A DNA stretch of 64,000 nucleotides from Mesostigma viride (lineage: Eukaryota > Streptophyta > Mesostigmatophyceae > Mesostigmatales > Mesostigmataceae): positions 927,510 through 991,509 of the forward strand of contig RPFO01000595.1 in the NCBI GenBank assembly GCA_009746045.1. The letters are read 5' to 3'. The notes below the pieces were generated by a model, which had not been told where the DNA came from, did not search any database, and saw only the letters and a list, made by a program, of their open reading frames with translations. Position numbers and translations under genes: made by a program. Of this stretch, positions 23,640-35,409 are shown in pieces (position 1 is the stretch's first letter; every line of letters starts with the position of its first letter).

Positions 23640-23984
23640 TGACTCCCGCTCTTTGTTTATGTATTTCGATTATGGACAACGCCTTTTTATTCTCTTACCA
23701 GCAACCGGGCAGTGTTTTTCCGTTGTGTTTCGGTCAGCAACGCTTACCGAGCATCTCTGGTGCGTTATTCCCTGTCACGCAGATATTCCTTCGTTCTTCT
23801 AACTGGGGTCTGTTGTATTTCGATTGTAAGTTTTATGAAATTCCCATCAACTGATTTGTTGGCATATTTTGGCTGTTGCACTTACTGCATGCAACTTTGG
23901 ATAGGCAACGATTAATAGCTATTATATATTATGTTTGGTAACTATATGTCCTTTTTAAAACTATATTATTCTCAGTATATAAAC
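23640..23984. other. Spacer between palindrome and array B
   Basis: AT-rich 345 bp. Nothing recognisable. Confidence 0.5.
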
Positions 23985-25110
23985 GCCAGCCCCCCAACAC
24001 ACCCAGGCACGCATGCCACCCATCCAACACACCCACGCACGCATGCCAGCCACCCACCACACCCACACACGCATGCCAGCCACCCACCACACCCACGCAC
24101 GCATGCCAGCCACCCACCACCCCACGCACGCATGCCAGCCACCCACCACACCCACGCACGCATGCCAGCCACCCACCACACCCACGCACGCATGCCAGCC
24201 ACCCACCACACCCACGCACGCATGCCAGCCCACCACCACACCCACACACGCATGCCAGCCATCCATTACACCCATGCACGCATGCCAGCCATCCAACACA
24301 CCCACGCGCGCATGCCAGCCCACCACCACACCCACGCACGCATGCCAGCCCAACACCACATCCACGCATGCATGCCAGCCACCCACGCACGCATGCCAGC
24401 CACCCACCACACCCATGCACGCATGCCACCCATCCACCACACCCACGCACGCATGCCAGCCATCCACCACACCCACGCACGCATGCCAGCCCACCACCAC
24501 ACCCACGCACGCATGCTAGCCCACCACCACATTCACGCACGCATCCCAGCCACCCACCACAACCAGGCACGCATGCCAGGCACCCAACACACCCACGCAC
24601 ACATGCCAGGCACCCAACACATCCACTCACGCATGCCAGCCCACCACCACACTCACGCACGCATGCTAGCCCACCCGCGCACGCATGCCAGCCATCCACC
24701 GCACCCATGCACGCATGCCACGCATCCACCACACCCACGCACGCATGCCAGCCATCCACCACACCCACGCACGCATGCCAGCCCACCACCACACCCACGC
24801 ACGCATGCTAGCCCACCACCACATTCACGCACGCATGCCAGCCACCCACCACAACCAGGCACGCATGCCAGGCACCCACCACACCCACGCACACATGCCA
24901 GGCACCCACCACATCCACGCACGCATGCCAGCCCACCACCACACTCACGCACGCATGCTAGCCCACCCGCGCACGCATGCCAGCCTTCCACCGCACCCAC
25001 GCACGCATGCCACGCATCCACCACACCCACGCACGCCATGGCAGCCACCCACCACACGCACGCATCCACCACACCCACGCACGCATGCGACACACCCATG
25101 CCAGTCCTCA
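23985..25110 (-). repeat. Array B, long inverted copy
   Basis: About 36 units of the 30-bp minisatellite in reverse complement (GCATGCCAGCCACCCACCAC on the + strand), with a larger internal duplication: the block at about 24480-24700 recurs at about 24780-25000. Confidence 0.95.
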
Positions 25111-25154
25111 CATGATTGGATTAGGTCTCTCTTCAGATCTGCTCCCATGAATTT

Positions 25155-25810
25155 GTGATAGAATTCTTGCCTTCGTTGAAGGGTCTACCTGCAGAGAGAC
25201 CCCTCCCAACTTCCAAGGTTTCATCCTTTTTGATTGCTTGTAAGGGTCTAGCTGCAGGTAGACCCTCCCAATTATTGGTTGTTTTTTCGCATTCCTGTAA
25301 GGGTCTAGCTGCAGCTAGACCCCACCCAACTTCCAAGGTTTCATCCTTTTTGATTGCATGTAAGGGTCTAGCTGCAGGTAGACCCTCCCAATTATTGGTT
25401 GTTTTTTCGCATTCCTGTAAGGGTCTAGCTGCAGCTAGACCCCTCCCAACTTCCAAGGTTTCATCCTTTTTGATTGCATGTAAGGGTCTAGCTGCAGGTA
25501 GACCCTCCCAATTATTGGTTGTTTTTTCGCATTCCTGTAAGGGTCTAGCTGCAGCTAGACCCCTCCCAACTTCCAAGGTTTCATCCTTTTTGATTGCATG
25601 TAAGGGTATAGCTGCAGGTAGACCCTCCCAATTATTGGTTGTTTTTTCGCATTCCTGTAAGGGTCTAGCTGCAGCTAGACCCCTCCCAACTTCAATGTTT
25701 CATCTTTGTATGATTTGAGGGGTCTAGCTGCAGGAAGACCTCCCAGTTATTCGATGTTTATTTTTTGCGTTCACGGAAGGGTCTAGCTGCAGCGAGACCC
25801 CTCCCAACTT
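25155..25810 (-). repeat. Array A, inverted copy
   Basis: About 4.5 units of the 120-bp satellite in reverse complement with the same palindromes on CTGCAG. It lies outside array B exactly as array A does on the left side. A lone diverged palindrome follows at 26372-26395. Confidence 0.92.
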
Positions 25811-27786
25811 GGAGGTTGCGAAAAAATTGTTTCTCAGGTCTACATGATTCTTACGGATACTTTCGAAATTGCTCCATGGCTTTGTATCATTTGCTGCAGA
25901 TGTCTTGGAACGATGCGTCCTATTATTCAAAGGCCAAGGCCACCAATGTTTCACCGCAAACAGTGAGCCCCCCGGGATCTCCGGATTAGGTGGGGAAGGT
26001 TCCAGAGGACGTTCCAGCCTTGCCTCCTCGTGCGTCCCCTCAGACGCATTAGGGGTCTGTCATGTCCGTTAGGTCTCCAGCTCCGGCCACACTGCCCGCA
26101 TCGTTAATTTTGATTTAGCCGAAAGGCCCTTCGGAATTAGACGATAGCGTTTTATTAGCTGCAAGTGCTACTGTGCCCGTGCAAATAAATAATTAGTAGC
26201 TTGTTTTTTTTGTTAACGAACAACTCTTGAACTTGCTGCGCAACTTAATAATTCTTTGTTTGTTTGGTATAACCCAACGGAAGGGGGAGTTGAGGCACGC
26301 ATGTTGAGAACGGGGAGGTTAAGTGTGAAGTTGCACACACCATATGGTAGAATCGATGTTGAGCAAGTGGGCGAGGGTCTAGCTGCAGAGAGTCCTCAAT
26401 TGCAATTATTTTCGTTTCGCTTTGTGCAAGTATTCCAATTGGAGTTGAATTCGGAAATATATACCTGCGCTGGTTGTCTCCTTGATAAGCCGACTCAGTA
26501 CAGTCGAGTGTGATGGGATGGATGGCGCTTATTATCGAAGTCCTAGTGACAGGGGTATGTGGGCACCACGGCCCGAATCTGGGGTACTGTGAATGCCTCC
26601 CACCGGCTTGGGGGTGTCACACGCGGAGCCCCCACTGGCTTGGGGGTGGTCTCCTTCATTACTAATTGCCACCTATCCTTGCGAACAATTGGCCCCCAGA
26701 TTACAGACACATCGATGGATTACGACACTACTTTGCAATACTCGTCGCAAATGAGGGACGTCTTGAAGTCACATGTGACGGGATGGGCCGCGGCAACAGG
26801 GGTTATAATTTTGCTGCTGTTGTTCGAAGGGGCGCACTTTGACATGTATTTTCTACACTTTGACATGTATGCTCGGTTTCTTTCAAAGCACACCTAGTCA
26901 ATGTTTGCGGTGCATGGTTCACGCACGAGATGAAGGAGCAAGAGGTGGCCCGGAACGAGGGTGAGTAAAGGTGAGTCGTTTTTTGTTGAATTGAGGGAAT
27001 TACTATTCTATGCGGTCAAGATAGAGCCATCAGGTTTCTTCCTAGTATTCTGATCCTAGTATTGTTGGTGATGGTTGTTGTGAAGCCTCTTTTTGCAGCG
27101 CGACCTTGATTTTATTATTTAAGTTATGTAAATGATATAGGCAACGGACGAACTGAAGTGCACGCGATAGCAGGAACGGTAGTAGTCTGAAAGACTTCGA
27201 CAATTTCCGTCATCAGGTTGTCCCCGCACCTTTTTGTAGGCACATTGCCTTGTCAATTAGTACATGCAAATATATATACGATTCCATCAAACTTTTTTTA
27301 GAGTTTGTTGATTCCCTGAATTGATAGTAAAAAGCTGCTAGCAGGCCATGGAGACGAATTGTATTAGTGCAGGCCACGCACGAATTTTGAAGTGGCCCGC
27401 CGAGCGGCTGTACAATTTTTCCCAGTGAGCGCGCTGCCAAGTGTACTTGTGGGCAAATTTTTAAGTGCCCCGTCACTTCGAGGTATTAAAAATTAGGCTA
27501 CGGTACGAATTCAGCGAATTTCAGAGAATTTTCAGTCGAACGAAAGGAAGTGACGCCAATTGCCAAAAAGTTTCTGTTACGAATTTTCTAGTCCAACACT
27601 TGGCGCAAAAGGAAGTGACGGCCAAAACGTTTCCGCTACAAAAATTTCAGTCCCTGAGGCATGGGACAAAGTGCACGCGACAGCAGGAAAAGGTCAAGTT
27701 AAATAAAACTGGCGCAAAGTCCGGCCGGCGGAAAATTCGCTCGGCTGCAAAAAATTCGGCAAGAATTTCGGCGCAATGTCCGGTTT
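25811..27786. other. Right interior of the 17.1 kb element
   Basis: No supported gene. The block at 26552-26715 (GGGCACCACGGCCCGAATC, GCCCCCACTGGCTTGGGGG, CAGATTACAGACAC) is a copy of the SINE-like body at 8205-8402. The last 350 bp carry repeated GGAAGTGACG and AATTTCAG words near the terminal repeat. Confidence 0.55.
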
Positions 27787-27850
27787 TCGGACGATTGAAA
27801 CTAGCGTTTTTTTCTTGCAAAAATCTACCCCATTCCGCGTGGGACCACCC
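27787..27850 (-). repeat. Right terminal inverted repeat of the 17.1 kb element
   Basis: Reverse complement of 10728-10800 apart from one gap and a few substitutions, directly followed by the TGCC target duplicate. Confidence 0.8.
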
Positions 27851-27854
27851 TGCC

Positions 27855-28440
27855 CTCGGGGGGGGGCAAGACACCCTTGAGCAGAGCGAGGAGGCGAGCG
27901 CCCGCTAACCACTCGCGCGCAGCGGGAGGAACGCGACCAGCCGCCACTGACAGGTCAATGAGGGTGTCAAAGAGAATGTCCTCGCCCCCATGCCCCACCA
28001 GGACCTCCAAGTGCTCGTAGCGCCAGCCCGACGGCCCGGTAGAGGAAGCCCGCGGGACCGCGCGCATCACCTCCAGGAAGCAGTCGCGGTCCAGCCGGAG
28101 GGGGGCCGGCAGGGGGTCCGGCACGGGCAGCTGGAATCCGGGCTCCGCAGGGTGAAGAGCCTCCAAGGCCGCCAGGGTAGCCGCATTGGCGGGGGCCAGC
28201 TTGGCCATTTCCAAGCGGGTCATGGCCCGGCTGAGCTGCCCCTCGCGGACGAGGCGGATGACGTCGGCGGCCACCCGCTCGAAGCTGACCTCCCCCGACA
28301 GCCGGGCCGTGCGCGGGGGCGGCACGCCAAACAGCTAGCCCCTCCCAGTCCCCCTGCAGAAAGCGTCGGCAACGGGCAATAACCGCACCCTGGAGGCCGC
28401 GCACACCACGCCCGAGAGGGGTGAGGAGCAGGCGGGGGGT
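27855..28440 (-). pseudogene. RLE-LINE: 5' part of the interrupted element
   Basis: On the - strand it encodes LVREGQLSRAMTRLEMAKLAPANAAT (two shorter blocks), LEALHPAEP, ASSTGPSGWRYEHLEVLV and LLALLKGVLPPPEG. These are the blocks that precede the reverse-transcriptase core in this LINE group. The frame ends at the inverted repeat at 27850. The next expected motif, VRPIA, is found at about 10715 on the same strand. A frameshift near 28330 separates a further upstream segment (RCRRFLQGDWEGL). Confidence 0.75.
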
Positions 28441-28676
28441 CACCATATGCAGTAAAATATATATATTCATTGAGAATGATAGACTTACGGAGGTGAGATA
28501 GGCATGCAACATAAGGAAAAACCCGATAATCGGGAGAATAACCCTGAAGAAATTAATAGTAATCCGACACAGACATCCAAGGATCACGCCAGCGGCACAA
28601 GGTACAACTAACTATACATCACAAAACTACACGCAGCAACAGCGCTGCCGGCCCACCATGCAGGCCTGGAAGGGAT

Positions 28677-29550
28677 CTAGACCGCATGGGTCGCGACAAA
28701 GTCGGCCCGGGTGCGGCGGAATAACACATCAGCCACGGTGCGAGTGAGGGCTAGTGACAGGCGCTGCCGCCAATACGAGGACCACGTGCGGGCCGACCAC
28801 GGGGCGGTCTGACCCTCGAGGTCGAGGCGGTCTTCACGGCGCTGGCAGCACTCGTGGAAAAACTCCGCTGTCTTGGGGCCCAATGATGGCCCCGAACTCC
28901 TCATGCAAGGACAAAGGGGATGACCCGGTGGGGCCCCACATTGCCGTAGGAGGCAAACTTGTCGCGCTCAGCCACAGCGGCAGCAGCGCCGGCATCCACA
29001 GCCGCCCGGAGGATGTGGCGACCGGAAAGCGGCCGAGCAACGGAGACATCGATGAGCAGGTGGCAACCCTGCCCGTCGTAGTCAAGCACGGTAATGTCGG
29101 GGCGGTGGTTGGGTGAGTAGAGGGCGGCCCCATCCGCGTCCTCGCACGTACTTGATGGTGGAGTGGGGAAAGACCGACCGAACCATGGCACACACCACCC
29201 GGAGGAGAGCGGTATGGAGATAGAGGAACCAGTTCTGGTTCTGCTGGCCACCCATGCACGCGATGTAGTGCGTCCCAGTAGTATCCAGAGCAAGCCCGCA
29301 GCTGCCGCAGGACGCACCCGCCGTGATGAGAGGTTGCGGGGCAAAGAGCTGGTGGCGGAGAGCGATGGCGTAAAGGGCCGGAACCAGCGTGAACAAAGGG
29401 CTCATGGGGAGGGCGCGCAGGAATGCGGACCCCACGCTCCCCTCAAGGGAAACGGAGTGAAGCCAAGCCTTCCCCTGATCGTTCAAGCTCGCATGCAGAC
29501 CCATCCAGTCGGCACAGTGTAGTAGACCCGCGTAGGTCTTAAATATATAT
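28677..29550 (-). pseudogene. RLE-LINE: second, separate copy of the C-terminal half
   Basis: Starts at TYAGLLHCADWMGLHA and ends at TAG after DFVATHAV. Contains VGSAFLRALPMSPLF, the zinc finger CGSC..THYIAC, SPNHRPDITVLDY..HLLIDVSVARP, and WSARTWSSYWRQRLSLALTRTVAD. Two frameshifts break it (near 29150 and 28900). It is clearly diverged from the copy at 8560-10727, so it is an independent, 5'-truncated insertion. A 235-bp AT-rich gap (28441-28676) lies between it and the interrupted copy. Confidence 0.78.
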
Positions 29551-29589
29551 ATGCCAAGTCTATCACGAAAAGTCCACGGGTGGCGGCCC

Positions 29590-29740
29590 TGCCGCGCGCG
29601 GCCTAGGGCACGCCAGGTGAGGACATATCACCCAGGCTGGGCGGGCTTGGTGCGAGCTAGTCTATCTGATGTGTCTACCTGATCTGTGCGGGCCAGGTGC
29701 CCGGCTAGGCCCAGGCGCCTGTGCCTACTATTATGTGGGA
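29590..29740 (+). repeat. Interspersed repeat shared with 7733-7945
   Basis: Same ordered words as the copy at 7733-7945 (GCGCGGCCTAGGG, GCGGGCTTGGTGC, GGCTAGGCCCAGGCG, TGTGCCTACTATTATG). About 70-75 percent similar by eye. Confidence 0.5.
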
Positions 29741-29744
29741 AACA

Positions 29745-30338
29745 TAGGGCAAATCAGCGTACAAATCCTCATTGCTAATGTGCAAACCAAAGGGGATGTC
29801 AGTAAGGGCCTTGCGCAGCATCTTGGTGACGTTGCCGTCGAGTCGTTGCTCCAGCTCCTGCGTCAGTGTCCAGGTCTCGGCGCCGTAGGTCAGGATCGTC
29901 AGAATGACGACCTTGAAGAGGTCACGCTTGACAATCCGGGCCACTAATACTCCAAATTAATAGGGCGGTTACAGTTACTCCAAATAGGGCGGGGTTACTC
30001 CACCAGCGGCGGTGGTCATGGAGTTGCGCCCACGCCATGCCGATCCGTGTCGTCAGGTCGTCCTCGCAGTCCGGAAGCCAGCTGCTGAGCAGCTTGAACC
30101 GGCCTGAAGTAGGGTAGTTGACCTCGGTGTCGTCTAAGCCGGGGCGGAGTGTGGGTGGGGGCCCTGCCATGCCGAGGGCCAAAGCCTCCGTTTTGGGGCT
30201 GATTTCTAGGCCAACCGCCCGAGCCTCGAGCGCCAGGCAGTCCAGCCTAAGTTGGGCAGACTCCGGCTTCTCGATGAGCGTGATGTCGTCGGCATAAATG
30301 AGGTCAGCTAGTAAATTCTGCTTGTTAGTCTCAGCCAT
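29745..30338 (-). pseudogene. LINE-A fragment
   Basis: Encodes LIYADDITLIEKPE, LDCLALEARAVGLEIS, FKLLSSWLPDCEDDLTTRIGMAWAQL and, after a break near 29940, KRDLFKVVILTILTYGAETWTLTQ. Both ends are truncated. The break contains a CCAAAT(T)AGGGCGG direct repeat (29951-29995). Confidence 0.75.
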
Positions 30339-30371
30339 ATACCAAGAGTTATGGCAGCTTTTACTGGCGGG

Positions 30372-30560
30372 ACCTCTTCAAGGTCGTCATTCTGACGATC
30401 CTGACCTACGGCGCCGAGACCTGGACACTGACGCAGAAGCTGGAGCAACGACCCGACGGCAACGTCCTGACTGATCAAGATGCTTCACAAGGCCCTAAAT
30501 GTTACGTCGCGGACCGGCCTACACCGCCTCCTGGACCACGACCTATCAAAGAAGCTCGTC
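30372..30560 (+). pseudogene. LINE-A fragment, inverted relative to its neighbour
   Basis: About 100 bp (RDLFKVVILTILTYGAETWTL, then QKLEQR) are almost identical to the reverse complement of 29830-29935, after which the match fades. The two copies form an inverted repeat 440 bp apart. Confidence 0.7.
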
Positions 30561-32722
30561 TAACCCTACCTAACTGACTAGTGAGGCCGCCGGTCACTGA
30601 GGAGCTACTCTGTACGTGCGAAAATCGGACGAGACGATTCAGATCTAAATGCATTTACATATGTATAACTATAGTATGCCATAATAAACCAGATATGCCG
30701 TGACCAATTCAATTCAGGATACATTACGAAGGAAACACCTGACAAGCCATGACCCAAGCTAATATGTGTTACAGTTCATAACAATCGACAAGTGCCAACA
30801 CGAGGGGTAGAACGTGCATCAATGACCACCAACGGCCAGACATGCTTGGGCCGACATGACCCTCGCATGTGGAAACCACGCTGGTCCACTACATCTACAC
30901 GAAGGATAAGGACCACTACTAAAGTACGCAGCGCGGCGCACTGAACTGCACCGAACTACAGTACCACACAATTTCGACGTCACCGGCCTGGGGAACCACC
31001 GGCCAAAGGTACTAACTACACGTAAGCGTAGCCGGAAAGCCCACGGTCATAACCACAGACCGTTACGGAATAACTGAGGCAGCTGGAACGTAAGATGTAC
31101 ATTTACGGCGTAACTACTACAGATTGTTACGTGCCATAACACCTGCCCCCCCCCACAAAGGTAAGGAGCCCTCTCCCTACGTCCAGGGAGGAAACAAGGG
31201 GTAGGAAAAACCTAACGCACCCAACTATATAACCCAACACAATCAACTAGCCACCCAAGGTCCACAGTATAAATATGTTAACCGCGAGTCCACGTACCCA
31301 AACGGTTGAGGGTTCACCAGCACCACGCCGGGTGTTAGGCTTCCCCTAACTGCCTGGCACAGAGGCTTGCCGGGAGGGACGGCACTAGGCAGCCGACAAG
31401 CGTAGGAAACAATATTCACACCAAGGGCAAAGGATGACCAACCAACTGGTCAGGCACAGAGGGCGACTCTTTATACCGGAGGGACAACACCCTCAGGTCG
31501 GGCCTAGGGCCCTCTATCTAGTTGCCATCTGTCTGGAAGGTACCGCGCGCGCATGGCCATCAGAACATCCACTGTATACGCATGGTAATGAGCCACATCA
31601 TCAGCATTGTCATGTCAGTCGACAGTGAGAAACACATCCGCCCTTGGAAACGCCATCTGGAAACAGGCCCAGGAAAGCCCAGTAGTATGTACTATGCAGT
31701 TGGTTATTCAAACCGACCATCGTCCTCTGATTCACCTGCAACCTGTCACAACCCAACCTCACTCCTCGGCAAGCGCGGTGGATTGAATTCCTTGCGCAAT
31801 TTGCTCGACCCTGGAGGGTCCCTGGCATGGAAATGTATCAAAATTGAAGCCCCCTAATAACTACAGAAATGCAACTGACAACCACTGAATGATGTTTGGG
31901 GACCATAAACATGATGTTTGGGCATGAATACCACCACTTGTTGGGGGTACTACCCCCAGCCACACACCGGCTATGTGCTAAAAATAGAAATAAAAACGCT
32001 GTCCGGGGCACATCTTGCCCAGAACAGTGGGAGAACCAGTTGCATGAAAAAAGCACAACCCATATAAAAATGTCATGGGACATGGTTTCTACCTAATTGG
32101 ATCAACAAAATCAGCACATCCCTATGAGTTATTAATTTTTGGGCCAAAAATACGCTTTTTTAGGCGGGGCGTCCCCATACACACTCATAACACATCAATT
32201 AGGCCTGAAAAGCACAAGTCAAATTCTGTCATGAACATAGAAGGCACTGTCAAAGTTTGGTGGCATTCTGAGCTCAGCTGTAGCAGTTATTAATTTTGGC
32301 AGTTGGCCACCTGTGCAGACGCTAAGGAAGGCATTAGTGAGTATTAAGCACACTAACACTTCCTATGCCATCCAAAAGGCTCCTGACCATGCCCAATTCG
32401 ACCACAATGTACAAGGAGGTGGCTGGGCACGTCATGTGCCCTTGCCTTACCTCGACACGGGTAACCTGTTGCGTGTGTGCACAACAATGAGGCAGGTAGC
32501 TCTACATGCCTAGCCAACACTTCTAAAGCATATTCCAGGTTTATGGTGTGGGCATCATCCCAAAACCAAGCTCAAACACACCCTAGAAAGCCATATCCAC
32601 TAATTGCCCAACAAGGGTACTGTAACAACAGACAGTCCACAGAGAAAGCATTATTATCATACATGCTGCTTGCCAAGGCTTCTTACCATGGTTACCTTGC
32701 CTTGCTAGCATATGAATTAGGG
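30561..32722. other. Interval without recognised features
   Basis: 2.2 kb with short frames only. It has a C-run near 31146. No repeat array, RNA gene or known domain was seen. Confidence 0.5.
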
Positions 32723-34378
32723 CTCTCCCATTTTAGGGGACCCGTCCCTCCGAATTTTTGGCGCCAAAAAATTCGCGCCGGTACCGCAGGTCATAAATTT
32801 CACGTGCACGGTGCGCGCACCCCTTGCGGAAGTGGCCATGGCGACTGCGTTCAGGCGAAACTACCACACTAGGGCAGGCGAAATGCAAAAATTTTACTCG
32901 AATCTAAAAGAGGATGAGTTTATGATGTTAGTCTGTGGCGGAAATCAGCTGGTTTACAATATCGCTGTTGTTTTTTTATGCCATCGGCATGGGGGGTAAT
33001 CTGAATTTTTTGGTCGCGCGGAATGAAATATAATTCATGATAGCGGCTGTCAAATCGCGGTTTTGGGGGTTGTTCTGACCGTGAAGCAGGCGTTAATATC
33101 GGTTGCATCGAATTCTGAACCGAGCTGGTGCTTTTTGCCATATTTTCGGCCATTATCGGTAAGTAATTGTTCAGACCTGCGCAGTGCGTGTCTGACCTGT
33201 CCATGGAATAACGGCTGTTATTGCGCGCCTGGGCGAGGGATTTACGAGGGCGAGTTACAGATTTGTCGCGAATGTTATATGCTGTCAGTGCCTTCTTCTA
33301 TGAGCTCATCGTTCGATTTTTTTTGCGTTCTTTTTGGGCAGTTTCCGCCAGCTAGCTTGCCGTCGCTTGCCGTTGTGTTGCCGAATACCTGGCAGCTTTA
33401 GATTGTTTTCGTTGATGTCGTGATCAGGGCCGCTTCAGTCGCAGCCTATAGCTCTTCGGAAAGGTATAAGGCATTTCATAAAACGTGTTCTGGCAAGGAT
33501 GTTGTGCGTATGGACGCTTCTTGTTGTTTGAGAGTGACGCACCCTCTCTTCGCAGGCCGCAGCGGCATCACAGCGCTCATGCGCTGAAGGGCCGCCAATG
33601 GTTTCTTTGCATTTTATCGTGCAGGGATGGAAGTGTTATAGTGATGATGATGTTGGAGATATTGCATTTGTGTGACTGCATGTAGATAGCTGGCACCAAT
33701 GGTTGTTTGAGCTTTCCTTTGTTATGATGATGTGACAAGACTACAATGTGCTGAGCCAACCATGGTTGACATGCATGACTGCATGCAAGCTATATATACC
33801 ATGTTCCTACTTGGTTCCTTGCCCTCCATAGTCCCAGTTTGTCATCCATGCCGGGGAGGACAGTTTAGGAGGTGTTGTTGAGCTGATTAGCTTGGTTGGC
33901 ATCAACCTTACACTCTAACCTGGGAGAAACATAGGAAATGCTGCTTAGGCATGTTAGGGCTACCATCGTCAAGGCTATGAACATATTTACAAGGCTGGCC
34001 ATGCTGGAGGGATGATGAACACATATGAGGTGCGTGGCCACCCCTTTGTACTTTGTAAACATACTCTGCATGGTTTGGGTGCATGTTGGATGGCATATTA
34101 AGTGGCACTGTGGGGTTACTAACTTACTGAGTGGTCCTTAGCGCCTTGTCAGGTGGTCATATAGGAAACCCATCAACTTGAGTAGTTCTTGTCACAATGA
34201 CCCCCCACGTTGAGCATGCGTTGCCGTCAGCGTGCAAGAGTTAATCATGTGTGCTTTGGTCAGTTTGCAGATGTCTTTGATGAAGAAGGAGGTGCTAGTG
34301 TGGCTGAATGGTTACTATAATTTCCTTGTAGTGTCTACATGGGTGGCCGTCTTGGAATGGTTGTAACTTGGGCAGTTC

Positions 34379-34894
34379 TTGTCAGAACGTCGTCAAACCT
34401 TGAACATAGGAGGTACCATATGTGCAGAGGATGGTAGTATGTGGTTGGGAATCACGGTCACACGTCCGGCTGTGGAGGAGCAGCTGGCCTCCCTCAAGCT
34501 GGAGAGGGCACGCCAGCAGGCCAAGAAGAGGGACCCAAACTGGCGCAGGATGCGCAAGAAGAAAAAAACTGAGGCCCAGGGGGGCAAGTGGAAGGATAAC
34601 AAGGCCGGGGGGGGGTATGAGCATGGCAGTGGCTATGCCATCTACGGGCAGCCCGTGGCTGGGCAGGAAGGGGGGGGGGAATCCAGTGACAGTGGCAGTG
34701 ACAGTGTGCTCTGCACGGTGTGTGGCGGTGCAGAGCACAAGAAGGTGAACCCCTTTCTCTTGTGTTCCAACCAGGATCCGGGCGACCATGGGGGCCACAT
34801 GTTGTGCTTGGGTTTCACGCTGTCCACCGTGCCTGGTGATCCCTGGTTTTGTGCAGCATGTGATGACACGGGGGCCAACAGTGTGCTTGATTGA
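34379..34894 (+). CDS. PHD-finger-like protein or terminal exon
   Basis: 171-codon open frame. Residues about 40-80 are basic with a KKRDPNWRRMRKKKK stretch. Residues about 115-165 form a zinc-binding module: CTVC, a further Cys in FLLCSNQD, HMLC, then WFCAAC. The spacing and the Trp two residues before the last CxxC pair are those of a PHD finger, with the second cysteine pair reduced to one Cys. PHD fingers usually read histone tails. The Met start follows a CAG and may be an internal Met of a terminal exon. It lies inside the probable DNA transposon, so it is more likely an element-borne or captured gene than a host gene. Confidence 0.55.
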   Translation: MSERRQTLNIGGTICAEDGSMWLGITVTRPAVEEQLASLKLERARQQAKKRDPNWRRMRKKKKTEAQGGKWKDNKAGGGYEHGSGYAIYGQPVAGQEGGGESSDSGSDSVLCTVCGGAEHKKVNPFLLCSNQDPGDHGGHMLCLGFTLSTVPGDPWFCAACDDTGANSVLD

Positions 34895-35404
34895 CAGTTT
34901 TTCCAGTTTTTTCCAAGTCCTGAAAAGGGCTATAACCATGATCATATGTGTGTTTTACTGGTCAGATTGAGCTGAAAATTGGTCAGTATACATTTCCCAC
35001 CATGTAATATTTGATTTTAACCCCGCTGGCCATATAACATGTGTTATTGATTTGATTTATTTTTTTATGTGCTAAAAAAGACCCTTTTTAGGTCAAAATT
35101 TAACACCTACTAGTTTGAAGTACCATTTTTGGGACCCAACTAGCCAGGTTTTTTGTAAACAGTGGGAACTTAAAGAAAATATCATGGCTGATTCAATTTG
35201 GTCTTGCCATGACCCTATGGTTTAGCGTATTATGCTGGCATCCGGTGTATAGCCAGGGGTCATGAACCCTACAGGTGGGGGGATGCATGCCCAAACATGT
35301 TGTTTTGATGCCCCAAACTCAAATCTGGACATATCATGTGGACTTACAATGTTATTACATGAGTTCACTTTTGGGGTGGTTAGAAGGGACGGGTCCCCTT
35401 TAGT

Positions 35405-35409
35405 GGGAG
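35405..35409 (+). repeat. Target-site duplicate GGGAG, left of the outer LTR element
   Basis: The same five bases follow the other LTR at 53488-53492, fixing both outer boundaries of the element. Confidence 0.85.

Larger units (their letters stand above)
10728..27850. mobile_element. 17.1 kb terminal-inverted-repeat insertion in the RLE-LINE
   Basis: The left end starts GGGTGGTCCCACGCGGAATG and the right end is its reverse complement. Homology continues inward for about 65-73 bp, including a block with AACGCTAGTTTCAATCGTCC, with one gap. TGCC lies directly outside both ends (10724-10727 and 27851-27854), a 4-bp target duplication. Removing the insert and one TGCC joins the two halves of the RT gene in frame at the conserved PEGKVRPIA motif. 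Inside are satellite arrays present in both orientations, older LINE scraps and about 10 kb of sequence without recognisable genes. No transposase was found, so it is probably non-autonomous. The superfamily is not known. Confidence 0.75.

Noticed and set aside
10728..27850. Polinton/Maverick, giant-virus insertion or Helitron
   Set aside because: No protein-primed DNA polymerase, retroviral-type integrase, packaging ATPase, capsid, Rep or helicase motif was seen. The 4-bp duplication and inverted ends also argue against a Helitron.
27787..27850. The two RLE-LINE pieces as independent insertions
   Set aside because: They end at complementary points of the same motif, on the same strand, exactly at the inverted repeats, with a shared TGCC. 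One interrupted copy explains this better.
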